From Massilia sp. IC2-477 (GTDB taxonomy: Bacteria; Pseudomonadota; Gammaproteobacteria; Burkholderiales; Burkholderiaceae_D): a DNA stretch of 64,000 nucleotides. The translations under genes and the position numbers were made by a program. Numbering within the stretch: position 1 is the first letter of the stretch; each line of letters opens with the position of its first letter. Shown here in pieces: positions 55,760-64,000 of this stretch. The notes beneath the pieces were generated by a model that saw only the letters and a program-made list of their open reading frames with translations, did not search any database and had not been told where the DNA came from. The DNA is taken from positions 351,847 through 415,846 of the forward strand of contig NZ_JAJFEQ010000006.1 in NCBI RefSeq assembly GCF_020707265.1, read 5' to 3'.

Positions 55760-57143
55760 GAAATTCATCCGCAAGATCCTCGGCGTGAAAGACGACGGCC
55801 GCGACCCGACCCAACCCGTCATCCTGGGTCCGGACGAGCACAAGATCGACCCGCGCAACGTGTCCCGCAATGCGATCACGGTCACCCAGACCCTGCAGGA
55901 AGCCGGCTTCAAGGCCTTTGTCGTCGGCGGCGCCGTGCGCGACCTGCTGCTGGGTGTGAAGCCCAAGGACTTCGACATCGCCACCGACGCCACGCCCGAG
56001 CAGGTCAAGCGCCTGTTCCGCCGCGCCTTCATCATCGGGCGCCGCTTCCAGATCGTGCACGTGATGTTCGGCCAGGACCTGCTGGAAGTGACCACCTTCC
56101 GCGGCAACGGCAGCGACAATGCGCCGAAGGATGAACACGGCCGCGTCCTGCGCGACAACAACTTCGGCCCGCAGCACGAGGATGCGGCGCGGCGCGACTT
56201 CACCATCAATGCGATGTACTACGATCCGGCCACCCAGACGGTGCTGGACTACCACGGCGGCATCGAGGACATCCGCGCCAAGCTACTGCGCATCATCGGC
56301 GTGCCGGAAGCGCGTTATCGCGAAGACCCGGTGCGCATGCTGCGCGTGGTGCGCTTCGCCGCGAAGCTCGGCTTCACCATCGAGCCGAGCACGCGCGCCC
56401 CGATTCCCGTCATGGCGCCCCTGATCGACAACGTGCCGGCGGCGCGCGTGTTCGACGAGATGCTCAAGCTCCTGCTGTCGGGCCACGCGCTGGCCTGCCT
56501 GAAAGAGCTGCGCTCGGCCGGCCTGCACCACGGCCTGCTGCCGCTCCTGGACGTAGTGCTGGAGCAGCCGATCGGCATGAAGTTCGTCACCCTCGCCCTG
56601 GAATCGACCGATGGCCGGGTCAAGGCCGGCAAGGGCGTTTCGCCCGGCTTCCTGTTCGCTTCGCTGCTGTGGCACCAGGTGCTGGAAAAGTGGAACGCCT
56701 ACCGCGCCGCCGGCGAAGCGCCGATTCCCGCCCTGCACCTGGCGGCCGACGACGTGCTGGAAACCCAGACCGAGAACCTGGCCCTGCAGCGCCGCATCGC
56801 CACCGACATGCGCGACATCTGGGCCATGCAGCCGCGCTTCGAGCGCCGCACCGGCAAGGCCCCTTACAAACTGCTCGAACACCCGCGCTTCCGCGCCGGC
56901 TACGACTTCCTGCTGCTGCGCTGCGAATCGGGCGAGCTGCCGGGCGAGATCGGCGAATGGTGGACCGCGTTCTATGCGGCCGAAGGCGGCGAGCGCGAAG
57001 CCCTGCTGGCGGCGGCGAATGCGCGTCCGCGCAACGGCGAAGTGGGCACAGGGCAGAAGCGCAAGCGGCCGCCGCGCCGCGGCCCGCGCCGTTCGGGCGG
57101 CGAAGGCGCCGCACCGCAGGCCCAGGGCGGCGGCGAGGAATGA
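55752..57143 (+). CDS. pcnB: Poly(A) polymerase I
   Basis: A 463-residue class II nucleotidyltransferase: GFKAFVVGGAVRDLLLGVKPKDFDIATDA contains the catalytic loop and Asp pair, RRFQIVHVMFG, RRDFTINAMYYDP, EDPVRMLRVVRFAAKLGF follow, then the helical RNA-binding part. The K/R-rich tail (QKRKRPPRRGPRRSGG) is typical of PcnB rather than CCA-adding enzyme. It polyadenylates RNA to trigger decay. Starts within the HAD gene end; stop overlaps folK by ATGA. Confidence 0.94.
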   Translation: MIKKFIRKILGVKDDGRDPTQPVILGPDEHKIDPRNVSRNAITVTQTLQEAGFKAFVVGGAVRDLLLGVKPKDFDIATDATPEQVKRLFRRAFIIGRRFQIVHVMFGQDLLEVTTFRGNGSDNAPKDEHGRVLRDNNFGPQHEDAARRDFTINAMYYDPATQTVLDYHGGIEDIRAKLLRIIGVPEARYREDPVRMLRVVRFAAKLGFTIEPSTRAPIPVMAPLIDNVPAARVFDEMLKLLLSGHALACLKELRSAGLHHGLLPLLDVVLEQPIGMKFVTLALESTDGRVKAGKGVSPGFLFASLLWHQVLEKWNAYRAAGEAPIPALHLAADDVLETQTENLALQRRIATDMRDIWAMQPRFERRTGKAPYKLLEHPRFRAGYDFLLLRCESGELPGEIGEWWTAFYAAEGGEREALLAAANARPRNGEVGTGQKRKRPPRRGPRRSGGEGAAPQAQGGGEE

Positions 57144-57613
57144 TCGCCTACGTCGGCATCGGCGCCAACCTGGGCGACGCGCAGGCCAACGTGCTCGACG
57201 CGCTGCGCCGGCTCGCACTGCTGGACGGCACCACCGTGATCGAAACCTCGGGCCTGTACCGCACGATGCCGGTCGACTCGACCGGCCCGGACTACATCAA
57301 TGCGGTGGCCTGCATCGACACCAGTTTCGATCCCTACGAACTCCTGGGTGCGCTGCAGGACATCGAACAGGCGCATGGCCGCGAGCGCCCCTACCGCAAC
57401 GCGCCGCGCACCCTCGACCTCGACCTGCTGCTGTACGGCGACCAGCAGATTGCGAGCGAGACCCTGACGGTGCCCCATCCGCGCATGCACGAGCGCGGCT
57501 TCGTGCTGGCCCCGCTGGCCGAGATCGCGCCGGATCTGGCGATCCCGGGCCTCGGCCCGATCCACGACTACCTGCCGCTGGTCGCCAGCCAGGCGGTCCG
57601 CAAGGTGTTCTGA
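57140..57613 (+). CDS. folK: HPPK, 2-amino-4-hydroxy-6-hydroxymethyldihydropteridine pyrophosphokinase
   Basis: A 157-residue HPPK (EC 2.7.6.3) of folate synthesis. YVGIGANLGDAQANV, SGLYRTMPVDSTGPDYINAV, RERPYRNAPRTLDLDLLLYGD and VPHPRMHERGFVLAPLAEIAPD are the family motifs. The start is the ATG overlapping the pcnB stop, with GAGGA before it. It transfers pyrophosphate from ATP to the pterin. Confidence 0.96.
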   Translation: MIAYVGIGANLGDAQANVLDALRRLALLDGTTVIETSGLYRTMPVDSTGPDYINAVACIDTSFDPYELLGALQDIEQAHGRERPYRNAPRTLDLDLLLYGDQQIASETLTVPHPRMHERGFVLAPLAEIAPDLAIPGLGPIHDYLPLVASQAVRKVF

Positions 57614-57614
57614 C

Positions 57615-57962
57615 ATGGGCCTGCCCGTCTGGTTCCAGACCGCCGGCCTGCTGGTGCTGTCGAACATCTTCATGACCTTCGCCTGGTACGGCCACCTGAA
57701 GAGCCTCAACAACCGCGCCTGGTACATCGCGGCCCTGATCAGCTGGGGCATCGCCCTGTTCGAATACCTGCTGCAGGTGCCGGCCAATCGCATCGGCCAC
57801 ACCCAATTCAGCCTCGCCCAGCTGAAGATCATGCAGGAAGCGATCACGCTCAGCGTGTTCGTGCCCTTCGCCATGCTCTACATGAACGAGCCTTTCAAGC
57901 TCGACTACGTGTGGGCGGCGCTGTGCCTGGTCGGAGCGGTGTACTTTATCTTCCGTTCCTGA
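57615..57962 (+). CDS. DUF486 (DMT-like) small membrane protein
   Basis: A 115-residue protein with four hydrophobic helices, recognised as DUF486 from NIFMTFAWYGHLK, AWYIAALISWGIALFEYLLQVPANRIG and LKIMQEAITLSVFVPFA. The family is related to small multidrug/EamA-type transporters but has no known function. It starts one base after folK. Confidence 0.9.
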   Translation: MGLPVWFQTAGLLVLSNIFMTFAWYGHLKSLNNRAWYIAALISWGIALFEYLLQVPANRIGHTQFSLAQLKIMQEAITLSVFVPFAMLYMNEPFKLDYVWAALCLVGAVYFIFRS

Positions 57963-58028
57963 CGCTGCAGGTTTGCGCGCGCCGGATTACACTACGCGTT
58001 TTCCGAACGATCGTTTTAAAGGATTCCC

Positions 58029-58877
58029 ATGAGCGCTTATCTGCAGGGCCAGGACCCAGCCGCCAACGACGCACCGAAACCGGTGCGCAAGGCCGTGACC
58101 GCGCCCTCGCTGCTGGCCATGCGCGAGGCAGGCGACAAGATCACCATGCTGACCGCCTACGACGCCAGCTTCGCCTCGCTGATGGACCGCTGCGGCGTGG
58201 AAGTGCTGCTGATCGGCGATTCGCTGGGCATGGTCTGCGCCGGCTACGACTCGACCCTGCCGGTGACGGTGCCGGATGTGGCCTACCACACGGCCTCGGT
58301 CGCGCGCGGCAACAAGCTTGCGCTTGTCCTGGCCGACATGCCCTTCGGCAGCTACACCACCCCGGTCGAGGCCTACAACAATGCCGTGACCCTGATGCGC
58401 GCCGGCGCGCAGATGGTCAAGATCGAAGGCGGCGCCTGGCTGGCCGAGACCGTGCGCTTCCTGGTCGAGCGCGGCATCCCGGTGTGCGCCCACATCGGCC
58501 TGACCCCGCAGTTCGTGCACGCCTTCGGCGGCTTCAAGGTGCAGGGCAAGACCGACGCCGCGGCCGAGCAGTTGAAAGCCGACGCCCTGGCGCTGCAGGC
58601 GGCCGGCGCATCGCTGGTCGTGCTGGAGGCGATTCCCGCAGGTCTCGGCAAGGAAGTCACCGAACTGCTCACCATCCCGACCATCGGCATCGGCGCCGGG
58701 CCGGACTGCTCCGGCCAGGTGCTGGTGATGCACGACCTGCTGGGCGTGTTCCCGGGCCGCAAGGCTCGCTTCGTGCGCAACTTCATGGAAGGCCAGACCA
58801 GCATCGACAACGCGGTCAAGGCCTACGTGGCGGCGGTGAAGGACGGCAGCTTCCCGGCGCCGGAACACTGCTTCTGA
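58029..58877 (+). CDS. panB: 3-methyl-2-oxobutanoate hydroxymethyltransferase
   Basis: A 282-residue PanB (EC 2.1.2.11), first step of pantothenate synthesis: transfers a hydroxymethyl group to alpha-ketoisovalerate. [78 protein letters not shown] are diagnostic. AAAGGATTCCC precedes the ATG. No panC nearby. Followed 10 bp later by thpR. Confidence 0.97.
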   Translation: MSAYLQGQDPAANDAPKPVRKAVTAPSLLAMREAGDKITMLTAYDASFASLMDRCGVEVLLIGDSLGMVCAGYDSTLPVTVPDVAYHTASVARGNKLALVLADMPFGSYTTPVEAYNNAVTLMRAGAQMVKIEGGAWLAETVRFLVERGIPVCAHIGLTPQFVHAFGGFKVQGKTDAAAEQLKADALALQAAGASLVVLEAIPAGLGKEVTELLTIPTIGIGAGPDCSGQVLVMHDLLGVFPGRKARFVRNFMEGQTSIDNAVKAYVAAVKDGSFPAPEHCF

Positions 58878-58887
58878 GGACGAAGCC

Positions 58888-59397
58888 ATGAACGGGCAAG
58901 CCGATACTACCCGCCTGTTCCTGGCTCTCTGGCCCGATCCCCCGCTGCGCCATCTCCTGACGGAGTGGCGCAATGCCTGGGGGTGGGCAAAGGGCGCAGC
59001 TCCCGTCCACAGCGACAAGCTACACGTCACCCTGCACTTCCTCGGCGCCCTGCCGAGCGAGCGGCTGCCCGAGCTGCTCGACGGTTTCGCCGTGCCCTTC
59101 GAAGCCTTTCGCCTCGACCTGACGCGCGCGGCCCTGTGGCACAACGGGATCGCGGTGCTGGAGCCGGATCTCACGCCACCCGGCCTGGCCGCCCTGCACG
59201 CGCGCCTGGCAGAGGCCCTGGTGAACCTTGGCCTGCAGCCGGAAGCGCGCCGCTATCGCCCGCACGTGACGATGGCGCGCCGTGCTACCGGCTCCACCAT
59301 CCCCCTGGACGGTCCGCCGGTGCTGTGGGACGTGCGCGGCTATGCGCTGGTGGAATCGAAGAACGGCGTCTATACCGTCCTGCGCGAATACGCCTGA
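58888..59397 (+). CDS. thpR: RNA 2',3'-cyclic phosphodiesterase
   Basis: A 169-residue 2H phosphoesterase with both HxTx motifs: H46-VTL and H126-VTM (the second with Met). RLFLALWPDP at the N-terminus is typical. Family members hydrolyse 2',3'-cyclic phosphates on RNA ends and can ligate tRNA halves in vitro. It follows panB closely and is likely co-transcribed. The cellular substrate is unknown. Confidence 0.92.
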   Translation: MNGQADTTRLFLALWPDPPLRHLLTEWRNAWGWAKGAAPVHSDKLHVTLHFLGALPSERLPELLDGFAVPFEAFRLDLTRAALWHNGIAVLEPDLTPPGLAALHARLAEALVNLGLQPEARRYRPHVTMARRATGSTIPLDGPPVLWDVRGYALVESKNGVYTVLREYA

Positions 59398-59411
59398 CGT
59401 AAGCAGACCGC

Positions 59412-59678
59412 CTACGCGGCCAATCCTTTTTGCAGCAACTCGGCGACCAGTTCGTTCAGCTCGACGCCGCGTTCCTTGCTCAGTGCCTGCAGCTGCTTGA
59501 CCAGGTCGCCGTTGAGCTTGACCGCGAACGGCACCAGTCCGAGCGCGCGGTCGCGGTCGCGCTGTTCGCGGCGATCCAACGTGGCGCCCTTGGCTGCCGC
59601 GCCAAAGCCCGCGTTCTGCGCACCCATCTGGTTCTTCAGTTTTTCGGCGTCTTTCTTTGCCAGGTCAGTTCGTTTCAT
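59412..59678 (-). CDS. Small conserved hypothetical protein with C-terminal RHH-like region
   Basis: An 88-residue protein. The Lys/Arg-rich N-terminus (MKRTDLAKKDAEKLKNQM) and the C-terminal VKLNGDLVKQLQALSKERGVELNELVAELLQKGL resemble a beta-strand plus two helices as in ribbon-helix-helix DNA-binding proteins, preceded by a 50-residue basic stretch. A GAGG lies before the ATG. Convergent with thpR, 14 bp apart. No toxin partner is adjacent. Function unknown; a small regulator is a guess. Confidence 0.75.
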   Translation of the reverse strand: MKRTDLAKKDAEKLKNQMGAQNAGFGAAAKGATLDRREQRDRDRALGLVPFAVKLNGDLVKQLQALSKERGVELNELVAELLQKGLAA

Positions 59679-59714
59679 CTTGTGCCTCTAAGTTGTAGAA
59701 GCGGATTTTACCTG

Positions 59715-60497
59715 CTAGGGCGCCCTTCCGACGGCCTGTGTTTCATGCTTGCGATAAGCGGGACTGATGCGCGCATGCTCGACCGCGTCCCACAGGCGCG
59801 CCGCCAACTGCGGGTTCTTTGCCGCGAAGGCATGCGACAGTACCAGGTAATAGGCCTGCTCTAACAGCGGCACCGGCAGCACCTCGAGGCGGTCCGCGTA
59901 GCTGCTGCGCATCAGCTGCGCAGTCGTGCGGCCGCCCAGCGCGGCGCCGGCCAGGCGTCCGGCCACCAGCTTCTGGGCCAGTTCGTCAGCGCGCTGGCTG
60001 CCCTCGTCGATCGCCACGCCGTGCGCACGCAGGAAGTCGCCGACCGAGTAGCCGAGCTGGAAGCCGATGCGGCCGTCCAGGTTGTGGAACTTCTTGCCGT
60101 CCCAGTCGAGGCGGCTGCCGCGCGGACGCACCAGCACATAGGAATCCATGTGCATGCGCTTGGAGGTGTCGGCATGCGGGTTGTCGACGCCGGCGACGAC
60201 GCCCGGATAAGCGCCGAGCACCATGCGGTCGCGCTTGAAGCTGACCGAAAAGGCGCCGTCGACCTGGTTGGCCTTGAGCTGTTCCAGGCAGCGCTTCCAG
60301 GGCATGCTCTGGTAGTCGAAACTGACGCCGGTACGCCGCGCGACGTCGGCCAGCAGCTCGAAATTCAGGCCATCGAAATTCAGGGTGCGCCATGGGCGGA
60401 CTTCCTGGCGCTCGAAGCACAGGGTGACGCGTTCGCCGGGCGCAGCCTGCGCCGGGGCGCAGCAGACAGCAAGCAGCAGGAGAAGAACGCGGCGCAT
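59715..60497 (-). CDS. Family 3 extracellular solute-binding-like protein
   Basis: A 260-residue exported protein (signal peptide ending AQAAP after the ATG at 60497; earlier in-frame starts give no signal). The two-lobed SBP family 3 pattern is seen: VTLCFERQEVRPWRTLNFDGLNFELLADVARRTGVSFDYQSMPWKRCLEQLKANQVDGAF and a C-terminal second lobe. No permease or ATPase gene is nearby, so it may be a stand-alone binding protein or sensor. Ligand unknown. Confidence 0.82.
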   Translation of the reverse strand: MRRVLLLLLAVCCAPAQAAPGERVTLCFERQEVRPWRTLNFDGLNFELLADVARRTGVSFDYQSMPWKRCLEQLKANQVDGAFSVSFKRDRMVLGAYPGVVAGVDNPHADTSKRMHMDSYVLVRPRGSRLDWDGKKFHNLDGRIGFQLGYSVGDFLRAHGVAIDEGSQRADELAQKLVAGRLAGAALGGRTTAQLMRSSYADRLEVLPVPLLEQAYYLVLSHAFAAKNPQLAARLWDAVEHARISPAYRKHETQAVGRAP

Positions 60498-60598
60498 ACG
60501 GTGGAGGCAAGCTTGATCGGACAACGCAAGTATGCCACCAGAAGTTTCCAAGCAACATGCAATTCGGATAAGCGGCGTGAAAACAACGCGCCCGGGCG

Positions 60599-61351
60599 TC
60601 ACCGGCTGGCCAGCACCTCGCCCAGCGACCTGGCCTGCGGTGCATAGGCCTGCATACCCACGCCTGCGCCGGCGACCAGCAGCGTGGTCAGCACAAAAGG
60701 AAGCAGGGTGCGCTTCAGGGCGGCGAACATCCAGTGGCGCGGGTCGAGGCCGCGCAGGCGCCGGTACAGGCCGGCGGCCAGCAGGAAGTCCACCAGGATC
60801 TCGGCGAACAGGATCGGCGCCGACCAGATCACGAACAGGGAAGACAGCGCCAGGCCCAGGGCCAGCAGGATGACGGCCAGCGGGATCGCCGCTTCCTCCG
60901 CCTGTGCGATGGTCTCGAAGGGCTTGTCGACGATGGCGCCGACGCTGCTGTCGTCGCTGTCGAAATTGGCGCTGGCGCCACCGCCGTCGAAGGTCCCGCC
61001 ACCGCCGGCGAAATCCGCAGCCGGCCCGCAGCCACCGCCACCGCTATCTGACGGCATCGGCACGAGATCGAGATAATCCGCCGCGCTGGTGCGCAGCCAC
61101 AGCCAGAGCAGCAGCAGGAAAGCGATGTAGGCCACGCCCATGGCCAGCAGGTAGCGCAGCGCCATCGTGTCGATGCCGGCGTGGAGCATGCCCACCGACG
61201 CCCCGAAACCCGCCAGTCCGGTCAGCGACACCAGGATGAACATCTGGACACGCGGGAAACTTTCGCGCATCAGGCGGGCGCGCATGCTGCGCACGGCGTG
61301 CTCGCGCACCAGTGGGCGCAACAGACGGGTGCGCAGGTTGGGATTGCTCAT
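60599..61351 (-). CDS. Four-helix membrane protein with Gly-rich loop
   Basis: A 250-residue protein starting at the ATG 61351 after AAAGG. It has helices at about 37-55, 65-85, 155-185 and 220-245; residues about 98-125 are a Gly/Ser-rich loop (SGGGGCGPAADFAGGGGTFDGGG) with two Gly runs. I do not recognise a family. The much longer open frame extending upstream has no protein character. It is preceded on the strand by an MFS gene 68 bp away. Function unknown. Confidence 0.7.
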   Translation of the reverse strand: MSNPNLRTRLLRPLVREHAVRSMRARLMRESFPRVQMFILVSLTGLAGFGASVGMLHAGIDTMALRYLLAMGVAYIAFLLLLWLWLRTSAADYLDLVPMPSDSGGGGCGPAADFAGGGGTFDGGGASANFDSDDSSVGAIVDKPFETIAQAEEAAIPLAVILLALGLALSSLFVIWSAPILFAEILVDFLLAAGLYRRLRGLDPRHWMFAALKRTLLPFVLTTLLVAGAGVGMQAYAPQARSLGEVLASR

Positions 61352-61419
61352 CGTGGGCCTTTCGCAAGCAGCTCGACGGTAGCGATCTTCGCACACCGCA
61401 TGCGGCGCGCACAGCCCCC

Positions 61420-62574
61420 TCAGTCGGCGACCTGGCGCTTGATGATCCCGGCGCTCAGCGCGATCACGAGCCCCGACAGCGACAGCATGCCCAGCGCCAC
61501 CATGACGCTGGCCTGCGATGCGATATAGCCCAGCACGGGCGGCGCCAGCAGCAGGCCGCCGTAACCCAGGGTCGCCACCGCCGCCACGCCCGCCCCCGCG
61601 CTCATGCCGGGAATGCGCGAGGCCGCGCCGAACAGCAGCGGCACCACATTGGCCGCGCCGATACCGATCAGGCAGAAGCCCACGGCCGACAGCAGGAAGT
61701 GGGTGCTCAGCACCGCCGTGGCCAGGCCCGCGAACATGGCCAGCCCGCCCAGCACCATCACGCGCAGCGCGCCGAAGCGCCCGATCAGGCGGTCGCCGGC
61801 GAAGCGGCAGGCCGCCATCGCGATCGAGAAGGCCGAATAGGCCAGCGCCGCCCTGGCCGGCTCGGCGCCGGTGCGCTCCTGCATCAGGAGTGCGCTCCAG
61901 TCGACCAGTGCGCCTTCCACCGCGAAGCACAGCAGGGCCAGCAGGCCCAGGCTCACCGCCGCGCCGCGCGGCAGCTGGAAGTGGCTGCCCGCTTCATGAC
62001 TCGGGGCGAAGGCCATCACGCGCGGCGCCGCCAGCGCCAGCACGATCGCGGTCAGGATCGCCATCGCCAGCGCGCCCTGCCCGTCGCCCCAGCCCTGCTT
62101 GAGGATCACGCCGCCCAGCGCCGCGCCGATCAATCCGCCCAGGCTGAAAAAGCCGTGGAAGGACGACATGGTCGGCACGCCGCGCGCGGTCTCGACTTCG
62201 CTGGCGTTGGCGTTCATCGCCACGTCCAGCGCACCGTTGGTGACGCCGAAGGCGAACGCCGCCGCGAACAGCAGCGGCAGTGCGTCGACGTTCATGATCA
62301 GCGCCAGCATCGGGGTGAAGGCGAAGCCGGACCACAGGGTCATGCGGCGCGTGCCCCAGCGCGCAGTGAAGCCGCCCATCAGCGGCATCGCCAGCAGGGC
62401 GCCGGCGGCGATGGTGAGCAGGACCATGCTGAGGGTCGCGGTGTCGATGCCGGCGCGCGCCTGCACCACCGGCACGTGTGCGGCCCACAGGCCGATGCCG
62501 GCGCCGTTGAGCAGGAAGACGGTCGAGATCGACCAGCGTGCGGCCGCGAGGGAGGAGGTGTGCGTGGTGGTCAT
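61420..62574 (-). CDS. MFS transporter, YbjJ-like
   Basis: A 384-residue, 12-helix major facilitator. FLLNGAGIGLWAAHVPVVQARAGID, GGFTARWGTRRMTLWSG (A-loop motif) and GALDVAMNANASEVE are typical of YbjJ/sugar-type facilitators. Its ATG overlaps the stop of the upstream DeoR regulator by ATGA, so both are one operon and the regulator probably responds to the transported or derived sugar. Substrate unknown. Confidence 0.88.
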   Translation of the reverse strand: MTTTHTSSLAAARWSISTVFLLNGAGIGLWAAHVPVVQARAGIDTATLSMVLLTIAAGALLAMPLMGGFTARWGTRRMTLWSGFAFTPMLALIMNVDALPLLFAAAFAFGVTNGALDVAMNANASEVETARGVPTMSSFHGFFSLGGLIGAALGGVILKQGWGDGQGALAMAILTAIVLALAAPRVMAFAPSHEAGSHFQLPRGAAVSLGLLALLCFAVEGALVDWSALLMQERTGAEPARAALAYSAFSIAMAACRFAGDRLIGRFGALRVMVLGGLAMFAGLATAVLSTHFLLSAVGFCLIGIGAANVVPLLFGAASRIPGMSAGAGVAAVATLGYGGLLLAPPVLGYIASQASVMVALGMLSLSGLVIALSAGIIKRQVAD

Positions 62575-63347
62575 GTGCGGGCCTTTGCGGCAATGCGCAG
62601 GTCGAGCGCCGGGTGCGCGTCGCGCAGGCCGGCGATGGTATCGAGGGGGGCGTCGGCTTCGAGCACCAGGTGGTCGAGTTCAGCCAGGCGGGCAAATGCG
62701 AAGGGCGCGCTGCCGTCCAGGCGCTCGTTCAGGACCGCGGCCGCGCGCCGGGTGCTGCCTGTCACCATGGCGGCTTTGATGGTCGCTTCTTCGGCGTCGG
62801 ATGCGGCCAGCCCGCGTTTGGCGTCGAGCGCGCAGACGCCGACGATGCACAGGTCGGCGCGCAGCTGCTGCAGCTCGGCCAGGGTCCAGGCGCCCAGCAC
62901 GGCCCCGGTAGCAGCGTGATAGGTCCCGCCCAGCAGCACGATCCGGGTGCGGCGAAAGTCGCCCAGGGCCAGCGCCACCTGCGGGCTGTTGGTGACGACG
63001 GTGGCGGCATGGCCGTCTTCCAGCAGGCGCGCCACCGCCAGGTTGGTCGAGCCGGCGTCGATCAGCACCGTGTCGCCCGGACGGATGCAGTCGCGCAGGC
63101 CGTGGGCCAGCGCGGCCTTGCGCACCACGTCGCGTTCCAGGCGCTCGCCGAAGCTGGCTTCGCGCGTGCGCCGCACCGCGCCGCCGTGCACGCGGCGCAG
63201 CAGGCCGGCGGCGTCGAGGTCGCGCAGGTCGCGCCGGATGGTGTCTTCGGAGGTGTCGAGGCGCTGGGCCAGTTCGGCCGCCAGCACCCGCCCTTCGCGC
63301 TCGACGGCATCGAGGATCGATTGACGCCGTTCTTCTGCAAGCTGCAT
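62571..63347 (-). CDS. DeoR family transcriptional regulator
   Basis: A 258-residue DeoR/GlpR regulator: N-terminal helix-turn-helix (EERRQSILDAVEREGRVLAAELAQRLDTSEDTIRRDLRDL, LRRVHGGAV) and a sugar-phosphate-binding domain (LIDAGSTNLAVA, VVTNSPQVA, LLGG-TYH, CALDAKRGLAASDAEEA). AGGAGAAAAC precedes the ATG. It overlaps the MFS gene and likely represses it and itself; repeated ACGCA-(T)AAAAAC words lie just upstream. Confidence 0.92.
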   Translation of the reverse strand: MQLAEERRQSILDAVEREGRVLAAELAQRLDTSEDTIRRDLRDLDAAGLLRRVHGGAVRRTREASFGERLERDVVRKAALAHGLRDCIRPGDTVLIDAGSTNLAVARLLEDGHAATVVTNSPQVALALGDFRRTRIVLLGGTYHAATGAVLGAWTLAELQQLRADLCIVGVCALDAKRGLAASDAEEATIKAAMVTGSTRRAAAVLNERLDGSAPFAFARLAELDHLVLEADAPLDTIAGLRDAHPALDLRIAAKART

Positions 63348-63384
63348 GTTTTCTCCTGATGAATCCGCCTGATTCTACACAAGT

Positions 63385-63420
63385 ACGCAAAAACATGCAG
63401 ATCAACGCATAAAAACGCAC
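63385..63420 (-). promoter_or_regulatory. Candidate DeoR operator repeats
   Basis: ACGCAAAAAC (63385-63394) and ACGCATAAAAACGCAC (63405-63420) repeat every 20 bp upstream of the DeoR gene. On the coding strand they read TTTTTGCGT and TTTTTATGCGT, typical of autoregulated DeoR operators. Confidence 0.55.
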
Positions 63421-63527
63421 ATTCTGGCATTGCAGATGCTGTCGTGCATACAACAACTAACCACTAAGAACGTATCGCCCCTCACAAGAAGTTGTTACAC
63501 TTCATAAACTTAAGTAAGAGAAACATC

Positions 63528-64000
63528 ATGGACAAGTCCGCTTCCATTCTCATCGTCGACGACTACCTCCTGATCCGCACCCACGTGCGCCAGGTGCTGG
63601 CCGAGCTCGGTTTCCTGAACGTGTTCCAGGCCGATAACGGCAAGACCGCCCAGGACCTCATGCGCAAGCAGCAGATCGACATCGTGGTGGGCGACTGGGG
63701 CATGCCGGTGATGAGCGGGATCGACCTGCTCAAGTGGATGCGCACCGATCACCGGTATGCGAACACGCCGTTCATGATGCTCACCGCGGAAGCCAATCCG
63801 CAATCGGTGCGCACCGCGCTGCAGGCCGGCGTCAACGCCTACATGATCAAACCCTTCACGGTGCACAGCTTCGCCTGCAAGTTCATGAGCATGCTGGGCG
63901 TGCAGCTGGAGACCGCCCCGAGCCCGTTCGCGCGCCAGAACCCGCCGGCGCCGGTGCCGAAGCCACCTGCGCCGACCGCGGCCCCCGCCCCTGTGCCGCC
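63528..64000 (+). CDS. CheY-like response regulator, truncated by the window edge
   Basis: The first 157 codons of an open frame running off the right end. MDKSASILIVDDYLLIRTHVRQVL starts a receiver domain; IVVGDWGMPVMSG has the phospho-acceptor Asp, MLTAEA and YMIKPF the Thr and Lys. A Pro/Ala-rich linker begins near residue 140 (NPPAPVPKPPAPTAAPAP), so a second domain may lie beyond the window. GAGAAACATC precedes the ATG. Divergent from the DeoR gene across 180 bp. Confidence 0.88.
   Translation, partial: MDKSASILIVDDYLLIRTHVRQVLAELGFLNVFQADNGKTAQDLMRKQQIDIVVGDWGMPVMSGIDLLKWMRTDHRYANTPFMMLTAEANPQSVRTALQAGVNAYMIKPFTVHSFACKFMSMLGVQLETAPSPFARQNPPAPVPKPPAPTAAPAPVP

Noticed and set aside
59412..59678. 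Antitoxin of a toxin-antitoxin pair
   Set aside because: The C-terminus is RHH-like, but no small toxin-like gene adjoins it; neighbours are thpR and a solute-binding protein.
60599..61930. 443-codon version of the four-helix membrane protein
   Set aside because: The part upstream of 61351 is antisense-like Arg/Gly/Ala sequence overlapping the MFS gene; the ATG at 61351 has a ribosome site.

Overview
The window is GC-rich chromosomal DNA from a betaproteobacterium, most probably Oxalobacteraceae (Massilia, Duganella or a relative). This is an inference from gene content and order (the pur/glycolysis cluster, recA-recX, hda-HAD-pcnB-folK-panB, pilA), from the long TonB-dependent receptor, and from short intergenic elements beginning GTAGGGTG and an element whose spurious translation contains PAFAGAT. 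I saw no rRNA, tRNA, CRISPR array, prophage or intact insertion sequence.

Region 1 (1-9.5 kb) is a pectin/galacturonate utilisation locus. A minus-strand arm (garD, udh, an aldose-1-epimerase-like gene) encodes the oxidative hexuronate route from galacturonate to galactarate and its dehydration. A plus-strand arm (exported GH105 hydrolase, exported DUF4861 protein, TonB-dependent receptor) should trim and import pectic oligomers. A perfect TTTGGTCGGACCAAA palindrome lies between -35 and -10 boxes in the divergent promoter, and related half sites precede the receptor gene, suggesting one GntR/FadR-type regulator for both arms.

Region 2 (9.5-15.1 kb) holds an alpha/beta hydrolase, a LysR regulator tail-to-tail with an MFS transporter, OmpW and a lipoprotein GDSL esterase with a long Ala-rich insert. 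Region 3 (15.1-23 kb, minus strand) is housekeeping: pgk, pyk, fba, then purC, purE, purK and a Sua5-type tsaC, with a palindromic mini-element between fba and purC. Region 4 (23-33 kb) has azlCD, a small zinc-finger protein, a YheT hydrolase, an M48 protease, moaC, an AT-richer HNH nuclease, a PilZ protein, a small exported protein and a large S9 peptidase. Region 5 (33-39 kb) has pilA with a good sigma-54 promoter, sucCD, a DUF2889-like gene and recA-recX with two SOS boxes.

Region 6 (39-43.6 kb) is a tightly overlapped four-gene operon: OmpR-type response regulator, TctE-type kinase, DUF4212 protein and a VC_2705-type sodium/solute symporter carrying a soluble insert and an EF-hand-like loop. 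Region 7 (43.7-52 kb) is a tandem array of four paralogous exported S9 peptidases. Region 8 (52-64 kb) has purM, an AI-2E-family exporter, the overlapping hda-HAD-pcnB-folK run, a DUF486 protein, panB, thpR, small hypothetical genes, a solute-binding protein, a four-helix membrane protein, a DeoR regulator overlapping an MFS gene, and a response regulator cut by the window edge.

The best candidates for under-described biology are the shared operator of the pectin locus with its DUF4861 protein, the four-gene S9 array, the EF-hand symporter coupled to a two-component system, and two families of palindromic intergenic elements, one of which supplies the stop codons of both flanking genes.
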